Of a DNA stretch of 17,187 bases, positions 1 to 7,161 are shown piece after piece. Origin of the DNA: Candidatus Bipolaricaulis sp. (GTDB lineage Bacteria > Bipolaricaulota > Bipolaricaulia > Bipolaricaulales > Bipolaricaulaceae); assembly GCA_020062805.1 (NCBI GenBank), contig JAGUVP010000283.1, forward strand, positions 1 through 17,187. The letters are read 5' to 3'. Position 1 is the stretch's first letter. Every line of letters begins with the position of its first letter. The position numbers were made by a program, and so were the translations under genes. Under the pieces are notes generated by a model that was not told the DNA's origin, did not search any database, and saw only the letters and a list, made by a program, of their open reading frames with translations.

Positions 1-13
1 ACCGGTAGCCCAC
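1..13 (-). CDS. start of an unidentified gene, cut by the left edge
   Basis: Reading leftwards on the minus strand, a strong Shine-Dalgarno sequence (AAGGAGG, about positions 20-26) is followed after five bases by a GTG at 11-13 and then codons for Gly-Tyr-Arg before the window ends. It lies about 20 bases after the stop of the glycosyltransferase-like gene, so it would be the next gene of the same transcript. Only four codons are visible and nothing can be said of its function. The call rests on the ribosome binding site and spacing alone. Confidence 0.45.
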
Positions 14-32
14 TGAAACCTCCTTCAGATCC

Positions 33-947
33 TCAGCTCTGCGTTCCGATGATCAGACCCAGCTCGCGCCTGAGCCAGCCCTGGAGGGGCTCGGCCACCT
101 GGATCGCGCCCTCCCACGCCGGGTTCTCGAAGAACCCCTCGTAGCGGCACACCGTGACCTCAGCGAGCGACCGGGGCTGGTGGGCGAGAGGATACCGGTC
201 GTGGAGGTGGAGGGGGTAGTTCGCCAGGGGCGGGAGTTCCCCGATCTCTTCTCGATCGAGCGCGGAGAGAACCACCCCCGCGAGCACGGCCTGGTGAGCG
301 AAGACCGCGTAGCGGCCATCTGCACGGTAGAGCTCCACCAGTCGAGGGTTTTGGTACAAGCGTTGGAATGTCGTTGCCCACTGGCCGAGTACCCCACGAC
401 CAGGAGCCACCACGAGGAACCCGGCGTTGAAGTAGGGCCGGATCGCGATCTCATCCACAGACGACTTCATCGGGAACAAGCAATCTGCAGGGACGGCGCA
501 CGCGCGGTAGATGAGGTCCCAGAACGGCGTCACCGGATCGGACAGGCGTGAGCCGATGAGCGCCAGATCCACGGGGCGGGCAGCGAACGCCTTCCCGGGC
601 GGGAGTGCGAGCTCGTTCGGTTCCCGGAGGACGAGGGTGCCTGAGTCCATCCACACGAGCGTTTCTCCTCCAGCGGTGCGGGGCTCGGCGGCGCCGGCAG
701 CAAGGACCTTCGCCCCGAACAGGAACGCGGCCACAGCTGGGCTGGCGTCGAACGGAACGACCTCAGCCCCGGTGGCCTTCAGCCCGTTCTGGACGTCCTT
801 CGGCAGGGGCGTCGCACATGGAACCATGATCCAGATCGGGCTCTCTGCGAACCTCCCCGCGAATGCGCGGATGCTCCGGGCGAGGAGAAGCGCCCGCCGT
901 TCGGCAGGAGCATCCTCGGCAAGACACGCGAACACGAAACCCGCCAA
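33..947 (-). CDS. glycosyltransferase-like (GT-A/GT8-like) protein
   Basis: This 304-residue protein is not a confident family match. Two segments recall GT-A-fold transferases such as GT8: a hydrophobic strand ending in WMDSGTLVLREP (residues 99-110), where such enzymes usually have a DxD-type metal site, and RPYFNAGFLVVAP (170-182), matching the common YFNAG strand. It may therefore move a sugar from a nucleotide-sugar donor, probably in the cytoplasm, since no signal peptide or membrane helix is seen. The DxD equivalent reads D101-S-G103, so the second Asp is missing, which could mean loss of activity or another metal site. The start is TTG at 945-947, chosen because GGAGG lies about seven bases upstream; a GTG four codons later is an alternative. 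It is separated from the permuted mutase gene by about 410 bases, so it probably has its own promoter. Confidence 0.55.
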   Translation of the reverse strand: MAGFVFACLAEDAPAERRALLLARSIRAFAGRFAESPIWIMVPCATPLPKDVQNGLKATGAEVVPFDASPAVAAFLFGAKVLAAGAAEPRTAGGETLVWMDSGTLVLREPNELALPPGKAFAARPVDLALIGSRLSDPVTPFWDLIYRACAVPADCLFPMKSSVDEIAIRPYFNAGFLVVAPGRGVLGQWATTFQRLYQNPRLVELYRADGRYAVFAHQAVLAGVVLSALDREEIGELPPLANYPLHLHDRYPLAHQPRSLAEVTVCRYEGFFENPAWEGAIQVAEPLQGWLRRELGLIIGTQS

Positions 948-1359
948 CTTCCCCCCCTCCCTGGGTTACCTGAACCCTGGCGCGTGCGAGAGCATACCCC
1001 GTAGCGCTTTCTCCCACCCACATGAGGTCTGCTTTCAGGATCGGTACGGCTTTACCGACCCGGTTGCCCTTGTATGAGCACGCATGCCCCATTGGCGGGG
1101 CAGGAGTAGGGGGGATGCTCAGAACACTATCCTGCTGAGCGTAGCCACCAGGACGAGAAGCCGGCCGATGCTAGGACAACACGTGGAAGATGACGCTTTA
1201 CCCCACGCCAGCTTCGGAATCGGATCATCGGCGCACAGCATTGCAGACCCGCGAGGTTTGGTCTTGTGGTACGGGGTCAGGTGGTCGAGTCCCGGACCTC
1301 GTCGTTGTGCTGGGAGCGGGAACCCACGTGCCCCGCCGGTCTCAACTGCTGACCCGTCC
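948..1359. other. intergenic stretch with small inverted repeats, no gene seen
   Basis: No convincing coding region, tRNA or conserved RNA is visible. Three short perfect inverted repeats occur: GGGTT/AACCC (963-977), TCGGTA/TACCGA (1041-1058) and TGCCCC/GGGGCA (1085-1102). None is followed by a T-run on either strand, so they are not clear intrinsic terminators. Part of this stretch presumably carries the promoter of the glycosyltransferase-like gene, but I find no good -35/-10 pair. Open frames here are short and resemble no family I know. Confidence 0.5.
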
Positions 1360-1375
1360 CTAAGGGCGGGTCAGC
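1348..1375 (-). terminator. hairpin overlapping the stop codon of the permuted mutase gene
   Basis: GCTGACCCG (1348-1356) pairs perfectly with CGGGTCAGC (1367-1375). The inner CCC/GGG adds three pairs with one bulged base and a TAA loop. The structure includes the last codons and the TAG (1360-1362) of the permuted mutase gene. The minus strand continues AGTTGAGACC without a U-tract, so it may be a weak or factor-assisted terminator or a 3'-end stabiliser at the end of the seven-gene operon. Confidence 0.5.
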
Positions 1376-2916
1376 ACCTGCCTGCCGTCCCCCTCCACCA
1401 ACGCCTTGTAGGCGACCTGAGTCTTGCCCGCGTAGTCCCCGCCGCGGTCGAGAGCGAATCCACGACCAATAAGCGTCACCACCTGGCCCGAACCCGTGCG
1501 GGCCATTTCCTGCCCCACGCGTCGCAGAAGATCCGGTGCTGTGCCGGGAACCGTGCTGCGCCCGTCGGTGATCAGGTGAACGTACGCCGGAACGTTCTCA
1601 CGATGCGCAAGCTTCAGCAGTTGAAGGACGTACTCCACTGAGCCGTGTGAGCTGCTCTCGGATAAGAGGCCGATGAGGTGCAACGCACCGGTCCGGCGAC
1701 GGGTCTCATCGACTGCCTGCAGGAACGGGGGTGCTTCAGTGAAGACCCCCTTCCTCATGGCGTCCTCGATGCGCACCTCATCTTGAGCGACAACGCGCCC
1801 CGCGCCAATGTTCAGGTGCCCCGCTTCTGAGTTCCCTTTCCGCCCGGGGATCAGCCCCACCGCCTCCCCTGATGCTTCAAGCGCTCCCCGTGGCCCTGAG
1901 GAGAGCTCGTCCCACAACGGAGTCTTGGCGAGGGCAATCGGGTTCACGTTTGCGCCGCTGGGCAGCCCCCAGCCGTCGAGGATCACCAACAGAACACGGT
2001 CTGCCCTGCCATTCGCGCTGCGCAAGAGCGACCGCCCTGTCATGTCAGCCGGCTTCTCGACTCGGAACAAGTCTAGGATGGTGGGGGCCACATCCGCCAG
2101 TGCACCTTCCTGGGCAACCGGAGGTCTCTCTCCGCCTGGGCCAATAACCAGGAACGGAACAGGATTGGTGGTGTGGCTGCTGTTGGGTGGGCCGCCTGAA
2201 GCACCCGCATCCTCAAGCAGGCCGTGGTCTGCTGTTATGACTGTCCAATAGCCAGTTCGCTCCACTGTGTCGAGGATCTGGGCAAGGGTGCGGTCAACCG
2301 CCTCTGCACACTCGATCTTCGGCTCCAGGGAGGCGGCGTGGCCCAGAATGTCCCCTGATGCGACGTTGACAGCGGCAAACTGCGGCTTCCCAGAGGCGAT
2401 CTCGGTGGCCAGTGCTTCCGTCAACATGGGAAGGGACCGCAGCGGATCTTTCAGAAACGACGGAACTCGGCGGTCAACCTCTTTCGGGAAAGGCTCTGCA
2501 CGGCCTCCGCTCAGGAAATACGTCACGTGCGCGTACTTCTCCTCTTCTCCTACCCGGAGCTGGGTGAACCCGTGACGGCTGATCACCTCTCCCAGCGTGT
2601 TGGGTATGTCCTGCGGCGCGAAGGCCGGCCGCAGGTGGCGCAGAGCCGGGTGGTAGAGGGTCAGCGGCACGAAGAAGAGAGGATCGAGCAGCTGCCGTGG
2701 AAATTCTCGGAAGCTCCGGCTGGTGAGCGCTTGGGTCAGTTGGATCTCCCGCTCGCCACGCCGGCAGCAGAAGATAACTGCATCGCCTGATCTGATACGC
2801 CCTACAGGTCCACGGGGATCCACGAGCACCAAGGGAGGCAGCCAGTACTCCGTTTCACCCTCGTGGAACCTTCGCTCGACGGCCTCGGCCATCAACTCCG
2901 CAGACGGTTCAAGCAC
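1360..2916 (-). CDS. circularly permuted cofactor-independent phosphoglycerate mutase homologue
   Basis: Ordinary iPGM (GpmI) interconverts 3- and 2-phosphoglycerate using two metal ions and a phosphoserine. Here the family's second half comes first: GDAVIF (44-49), EKYAHVT (126-132), GD189ILGH193, AD230H231G, H248T and LADVAPTILDL (273-283). Then, after a linker near 299-306, comes the usual N-terminus: ILD314GWG, GNS363E, GLLS (416-419), DGR453 and GR485...DR491. The C-terminal end (AYKALVEGDG) and the N-terminal end join naturally in the usual iPGM sequence, so nothing is missing from the circle; 518 residues is normal length. Metal ligands D189, H193, D230, H231, H248, D314 and S363 and substrate residues R53, R56, K127, H424, R453, R485 and R491 all align. 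Several loops differ: FRPDRARQ became RRGEREIQ, DGRD became DGRS, and the segment before the metal site diverges. The start is GTG at 2914-2916, overlapping the end of the upstream synthetase gene. It is either a mutase or a related phosphohydrolase/phosphodiesterase; the family is certain, the exact reaction is not. Confidence 0.88.
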   Translation of the reverse strand: MLEPSAELMAEAVERRFHEGETEYWLPPLVLVDPRGPVGRIRSGDAVIFCCRRGEREIQLTQALTSRSFREFPRQLLDPLFFVPLTLYHPALRHLRPAFAPQDIPNTLGEVISRHGFTQLRVGEEEKYAHVTYFLSGGRAEPFPKEVDRRVPSFLKDPLRSLPMLTEALATEIASGKPQFAAVNVASGDILGHAASLEPKIECAEAVDRTLAQILDTVERTGYWTVITADHGLLEDAGASGGPPNSSHTTNPVPFLVIGPGGERPPVAQEGALADVAPTILDLFRVEKPADMTGRSLLRSANGRADRVLLVILDGWGLPSGANVNPIALAKTPLWDELSSGPRGALEASGEAVGLIPGRKGNSEAGHLNIGAGRVVAQDEVRIEDAMRKGVFTEAPPFLQAVDETRRRTGALHLIGLLSESSSHGSVEYVLQLLKLAHRENVPAYVHLITDGRSTVPGTAPDLLRRVGQEMARTGSGQVVTLIGRGFALDRGGDYAGKTQVAYKALVEGDGRQVLTRP

Positions 2917-4267
2917 GGGACCCTCGCTTCTCCTGAACGGCCTCTTCCCCGAGTCTCACCAAACACCGGTCAAGATCAGCGATGTTGGCGGCGACGGGTT
3001 CATTGTCCACGAAGACAACCTGTCGGCCTTGACCCATCGCGGTGCGTGCTCCAACGTCCACTCCTGCTGCTTTCAGCTCGGTGAGCAGGATATCGAACTC
3101 CGGTGCCTGGGCTAGATCGCGGCGTAGTTTCTCCCTATTCGACAGGTGCGCTGATGTTCCAACGACCCGACACCGCTGGTGTTCCTCCAGATACCCGACG
3201 AGATTGGGCAGAATCGCGGAAGGTGCGGTCACAGCAAGGAACACGCGCGCTCCCTCAACGGCCCTCTCGGGACGCGGCCTGAATACCGTGCGGAACACCG
3301 GGATGCGCGGGTTGATCGCTCGGATCTCTGACTCCATCGCGTCCACCTTGGCTTCATCGGCCAGCGGCTGTTCGCATCCTGTGATCACGACAGCGTGGCT
3401 TCGCAGGATCCTGTAGGGACCGAAAAAGCCTCGCACGTACTCAAGTGGTTGGTGTGCTCCGACAATCAGAACCTGCCGGTTCACACGGACCGGCGGCGAG
3501 GTCGCGCCACTGCCATCGAAGATGGCGATGTCGAGGTCGGCTTGCTCCGCGATCCGCGCCCCTTCAAGCACGTTGCTGAGAAACGGCTCTCCTCCAGCCA
3601 TTCCACCGCCACATCGGCGGCAACCGATGACCAGAACCCGCGTCATGTAGGCGTGTCCAAAGCACCCTGAAGCAGCGTGGAAGCCCTTGTCCGCATACTG
3701 GATGAGCTCACCTACGTCCATCTGAAGATCCTGGCCACGCAGGATCTCTGGTTCTGCAGGGCCGCCTCGACCCATGGTTACGATCCCCACGCGCCACCTA
3801 TCTTTCAGCACGCGTGCGGCATGTGCGGCGATGGCCGTCTTGCCCGTGCGCTTTCCGGTTCCTACGACGCTGAGCGAGGGGAGCGAAGTGCCCTGCAGTT
3901 TTGGGGGAGTGAACGCGAAGTCCTTGCCTACGTACCTGACGCCCATGGCCAGAAGGTGGCTCGCCATGGCGAATCGCTCATAGTAGCCGACCACGGGCTC
4001 ATCCGACAGATCCACCGCGACCTCAGGGGCGAAGGCCTCCAGCGCTCTGTGCAAGGAGCTGAGGAGGTCTCTCTCATGAACAACGGGTACCGGGAGGGCC
4101 TGAAGGTCACTTTCGGAGCCGACCTTCTCCGTACCTCCAAGGAACACGGCCCCTACGATGGTGTAGTCCTGTGCGAGTGAGTCCAGAGCCCAGCTGACCA
4201 CTGGCAAGTAGTGCTCTCCGTCGATCAGGGCTATGGCTCGAGGTCTGTGTGATGTCTTTGCCTCCAT
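2909..4267 (-). CDS. cyclic 2,3-diphosphoglycerate synthetase (cDPGS) family protein
   Basis: In Methanothermus fervidus this enzyme uses ATP to close 2,3-diphosphoglycerate into cyclic 2,3-diphosphoglycerate, a cytoplasmic thermoprotectant and phosphate store. The 452-residue product has the features I recall for the family: an N-terminal ALIDGEHYLPVV (13-24) with FLGGTEK (42-48), a P-loop GTGKRTGKTA (136-145), MGRGGPAEPE (165-174), a cysteine pair in CRRCGGG (216-222), DGSGA (251-255), ELKAAGVDV (397-405) and VDNEP (420-424). Length is as expected. The ATG at 4265-4267 has AAGGAG just upstream, overlapping the ATPase stop. Its 3' end overlaps the permuted mutase gene by eight bases, so the two are probably translationally coupled and act on the same metabolite. 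A separate 2-phosphoglycerate kinase, needed in the archaeal pathway, is not in this window. The family is fairly sure; activity on the same substrate is inferred. Confidence 0.82.
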   Translation of the reverse strand: MEAKTSHRPRAIALIDGEHYLPVVSWALDSLAQDYTIVGAVFLGGTEKVGSESDLQALPVPVVHERDLLSSLHRALEAFAPEVAVDLSDEPVVGYYERFAMASHLLAMGVRYVGKDFAFTPPKLQGTSLPSLSVVGTGKRTGKTAIAAHAARVLKDRWRVGIVTMGRGGPAEPEILRGQDLQMDVGELIQYADKGFHAASGCFGHAYMTRVLVIGCRRCGGGMAGGEPFLSNVLEGARIAEQADLDIAIFDGSGATSPPVRVNRQVLIVGAHQPLEYVRGFFGPYRILRSHAVVITGCEQPLADEAKVDAMESEIRAINPRIPVFRTVFRPRPERAVEGARVFLAVTAPSAILPNLVGYLEEHQRCRVVGTSAHLSNREKLRRDLAQAPEFDILLTELKAAGVDVGARTAMGQGRQVVFVDNEPVAANIADLDRCLVRLGEEAVQEKRGSRA

Positions 4268-4277
4268 AGATCACTCC

Positions 4278-5348
4278 TTAGGAATCGAAGAAGATCGCCC
4301 GCCGAATACTGAGACCAACCTGTTTCCCCTCGTGTAGGTCGCTGTCGGTTGAAGCGTCAGCGCGCCATTCGACCCCGTCTACGTCCACACGCACGTCGAG
4401 GCGCGTGCCGAGGAACGTCGCTCGTGTGATGGTTCCTTTCACCTCACCCTCTTCCGGAGGAAGGATCGTCACGTCCTCCGGCCTCACAAAGAGCGTTCCC
4501 TTGGTTGGGAGGACCCGGCCTGCATGAGGTCGGACCCGACAGCGATAGCGCGTCCGTGCTGGGCCGGTTGACTCGGCCACGCCTTGTCCGGCGGACTCAT
4601 CTTGAAGCACGACGGGGACGAAGTTCGCCAACCCGATGAAGTCTGCAACGAATGGATCTCTAGGCTCTCCGTAGATCGCCGTGGGAGAGTCAACCTGCAC
4701 CACGCGCCCACGATTCATGACAACCACGCGGTCAGACAGCACCATGGCCTCAGCCTGATCGTGCGTCACGTAGACCATGGTTACCCCAATCTGACGGTGC
4801 AGATCCATCAACTCGAACCGCATCTTCTCGCGGAGCTTGGCGTCCAGGTTGGAGAGGGGCTCGTCCAGCAGTAGGGCAACGGGCTCCATGACGAGTGATC
4901 GGGCAAGCGCCACACGCTGTTGTTCTCCCCCCGACAGCTGTTCCGGATAGCGCTTCTCAAGTCCTTCGAGGCCCACCAACGAGATGGTATGCTGGACTTT
5001 CTGACGTAGATCTCGCTTCGGGACCCGGCGCAACTTGAGGGGGTAGGCAACGTTGGCGAACACGTTCATGTGAGGCCATACAGCGTAGTTCTGGAACACC
5101 ATGCCCAAGTTGCGGCGCTCTGGGGGAACGTTGTCTTTCGCCGAAGAGACCACCTTGTCGCCGATCAGGATCTCACCAGAGGTCGGCCGATCGAACCCGG
5201 CGATCATCCTCAAGGTAGTGGTCTTGCCGCAGCCCGAAGGGCCGAGGAAACAGATGATCTCGCCATCGGCGATGTCCAACAGCGCATCGTCCACTGCGCG
5301 AACGCTGCCGAACAACTTGGACACGTGACGCAACGATATGCTTGCCAT
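4278..5348 (-). CDS. ABC importer ATPase (FbpC/PotA/UgpC-like)
   Basis: The 356-residue nucleotide-binding subunit powers the importer encoded by the two preceding genes at the inner face of the membrane. All motifs are intact: Walker A GPSGCGKT (36-43), Q-loop Q86, signature LSGGEQ (138-143), Walker B ending LLLDE (159-163) and switch H196 in THDQ. The region after about 240 is a C-terminal TOBE-type domain, as in iron, spermidine, phosphonate and glycerol-phosphate importers, so it does not identify the substrate. The ATG at 5346-5348 has GGAGGGAG upstream, ten bases after the permease stop. The synthetase gene follows after ten bases, which ties transporter and phosphoglycerate enzymes into one transcript. 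Confidence 0.93.
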   Translation of the reverse strand: MASISLRHVSKLFGSVRAVDDALLDIADGEIICFLGPSGCGKTTTLRMIAGFDRPTSGEILIGDKVVSSAKDNVPPERRNLGMVFQNYAVWPHMNVFANVAYPLKLRRVPKRDLRQKVQHTISLVGLEGLEKRYPEQLSGGEQQRVALARSLVMEPVALLLDEPLSNLDAKLREKMRFELMDLHRQIGVTMVYVTHDQAEAMVLSDRVVVMNRGRVVQVDSPTAIYGEPRDPFVADFIGLANFVPVVLQDESAGQGVAESTGPARTRYRCRVRPHAGRVLPTKGTLFVRPEDVTILPPEEGEVKGTITRATFLGTRLDVRVDVDGVEWRADASTDSDLHEGKQVGLSIRRAIFFDS

Positions 5349-5358
5349 GGCTCCCTCC

Positions 5359-7080
5359 TCAGGCAGCAGTAGTACGCGCCCCTACGATCTTCCTCATGAC
5401 CATGTTCGTTACCAGGATGACCACGACCAACACCGCTGCCAACGCAGAGGCGATATGGAAGTAGCCCGCATCCTGGAGGTCGAACAGCGCAACGCCGATC
5501 GTCGGCGTGTAGGGACCGTAGAGCAAGATGGACATCGTCAGCTCCCGCAACGTCGGAGCGAATACCAGCAGCCAACCCGCGGTCAAGCCCGGGCGAATCA
5601 GCGGGAACACGACATCCCGGAGCGTTCGGAACAGCCCGGCTCCGGAGATGCGGGCAGCCTCTTCCATAGAAGGATGCACTTGAACAAGTGATGCGGCGAT
5701 GTTTCGATACGCGTAGAACGTATAGTGGGCTAGGTACGCGACGATCAGGATGCCAAAGGTGTTGTACAGGTTAACACCGTAGCGGCCCGACCAAGCGAGG
5801 ATCATGGCAAGAGCGAGAACCGTTCCTGGGATGGCGTTGGGGAAAGTGACCAGTGCATCGACTGCTTGTCTCCCTCGCACTTTGGCCTTGACCACGATGT
5901 AGGCGAGCGCTGCTCCCAGAAGGACAGCTGCAGTGGCGGAAGCGACCGCCAGGATCAGGCTGTTGAGGATAGCTGTTCTAGTCAGAGGAAACTCGAATAG
6001 AATGTACTGGTAGTTGCGGAGGGTAAGGTTGCTCGCCTGTAACGGGAGCCCCCAAGCCTTGAGGAACGAAGTGATGAAGAGCGCCACAATCGGGGACATC
6101 GTGGTCAACGCCATGAACAGGTGCACCACAGCGGCAAGGGGATAGCGGAAGCGGCCCAGCTCTACACGGGTCGGTCGGACGCTCTTGCCGGAGATGATGG
6201 CGGCACCGTGCTGCCGCCGGAGGATCCACCGGTTGCCGAGGATGAGCAATCCCGCCAGAGCCAAGAGCACCACAGATAGGGACGTAGCCAGCTGGATGCC
6301 CGCCATGTCGCCTTGGAGGACATAGGCGTAGATGCGCGTTGTCAGGACGTAGATGCGAGCGCGCATTCCGAGAAGAGCGGGGACGCCGAAGTTGGAGGCT
6401 GTGTAGAGGAAGGCCAACATCATCCCCGCGGCGATGCTGGGGATAACCAATGGAACTGTGATATCTCGGGCAACACGGGCAGATCGCGCCCCGCAGATAC
6501 GAGCTGCCTCCTCCAGAGAGGGGTTCATCCGCTCCAGAGCTCCACGAACAGCGAGGAAGACAAACGGGAAGGTGTAGAACCCCATGACCATCACCATCCC
6601 GCCGAAGCTGTAGATGTTGAAGAGAGGTGTTCGTGTCCCCATGAGCGACATCCACAGTTGGTTGATGTACCCCGCTCTTGGGGCGAGCAGTTGTGTCCAC
6701 GCCATCGCGCCGATAAGCGGCGGCAGCATGTAGGGGAGCAGGCAGACGATTTCCAGAAATCGGCGTCCTGGGAGATCAGTTCGGGCGACCAGCCACGCCA
6801 GGGGGACACCCAACGCTGCCGCGACAATCATGCTCCAGAACCCAAGAACCAGAGTGTCCCAGATGGGTTGGTAGTTGCGCGTTGCCGAGAAAACGTCGAT
6901 GTAGTTGCCGAGAGACAGCGCGCCATCGCGGATCAGGCTTCGGTAGAACAACGCCACCAGCGGAAGGGCGACGGCAAGGAGCAGCACTGCAATGGCTATC
7001 GCGCCACATGCTCGCGCCGTCAGATTGGGTCGCCAGAAACCGCCCGTTCGTAGGGTGCTCCCAGGTGTTGGTCTCTGCAT
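5359..7080 (-). CDS. fused ABC importer permease (FbpB-like, two domains)
   Basis: A single polypeptide carries two binding-protein-dependent permease domains, the layout of ferric-iron (FbpB), thiamine (ThiP) and some organophosphate importers. Each half has several hydrophobic helices and an EAA loop that docks the ATPase: EEAARICGA near residue 190 and EEAARISGA near 473 (counted from the start chosen here). An upstream in-frame ATG at 7093-7095 gives five more residues, but GGGAGG lies inside those codons, six bases before the ATG at 7078-7080; I therefore prefer 7080 (573 residues). It follows the binding-protein gene after a gap with a strong hairpin and precedes the ATPase gene. The transported compound cannot be read from the sequence. 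Confidence 0.92.
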   Translation of the reverse strand: MQRPTPGSTLRTGGFWRPNLTARACGAIAIAVLLLAVALPLVALFYRSLIRDGALSLGNYIDVFSATRNYQPIWDTLVLGFWSMIVAAALGVPLAWLVARTDLPGRRFLEIVCLLPYMLPPLIGAMAWTQLLAPRAGYINQLWMSLMGTRTPLFNIYSFGGMVMVMGFYTFPFVFLAVRGALERMNPSLEEAARICGARSARVARDITVPLVIPSIAAGMMLAFLYTASNFGVPALLGMRARIYVLTTRIYAYVLQGDMAGIQLATSLSVVLLALAGLLILGNRWILRRQHGAAIISGKSVRPTRVELGRFRYPLAAVVHLFMALTTMSPIVALFITSFLKAWGLPLQASNLTLRNYQYILFEFPLTRTAILNSLILAVASATAAVLLGAALAYIVVKAKVRGRQAVDALVTFPNAIPGTVLALAMILAWSGRYGVNLYNTFGILIVAYLAHYTFYAYRNIAASLVQVHPSMEEAARISGAGLFRTLRDVVFPLIRPGLTAGWLLVFAPTLRELTMSILLYGPYTPTIGVALFDLQDAGYFHIASALAAVLVVVILVTNMVMRKIVGARTTAA

Positions 7081-7120
7081 GCCAAGTCCTCCCATTTCGA
7101 CCAGCGCGCCTGATGTAGAA

Positions 7121-7149
7121 GAGAGCGGGGCCCTAGCGGCCCCGCTCTC
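7121..7149 (-). terminator. perfect 12-bp hairpin between binding-protein and permease genes
   Basis: GAGAGCGGGGCC (7121-7132) and GGCCCCGCTCTC (7138-7149) form a perfect 12-base-pair stem with a five-base loop, starting about a dozen bases after the binding-protein stop codon. On the minus strand it is followed by TTCTACATCA, only weakly U-rich. Such hairpins after binding-protein genes often stop 3' decay or cause partial termination, giving more binding protein than permease. That role is inferred here. Confidence 0.7.
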
Positions 7150-7161
7150 CCCGACTCAGTG

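Noticed and set aside
1260..1310. tRNA-like GGTCGAGTCCCGGACC segment
   Set aside because: It resembles a T-loop at first sight, but no matching acceptor stem, D-arm or anticodon arm can be built around it on either strand.
1084..1641. 185-codon plus-strand open frame covering the gap and the mutase 3' end
   Set aside because: Half of it is antisense to the mutase gene, no ribosome binding site or family resemblance is seen, and composition is that of shadow sequence.
1360..2916. Two separate genes or a frameshifted duplicate of iPGM
   Set aside because: The frame is continuous across the linker, each iPGM motif occurs once, and the length equals a single normal enzyme, which fits permutation and not duplication.
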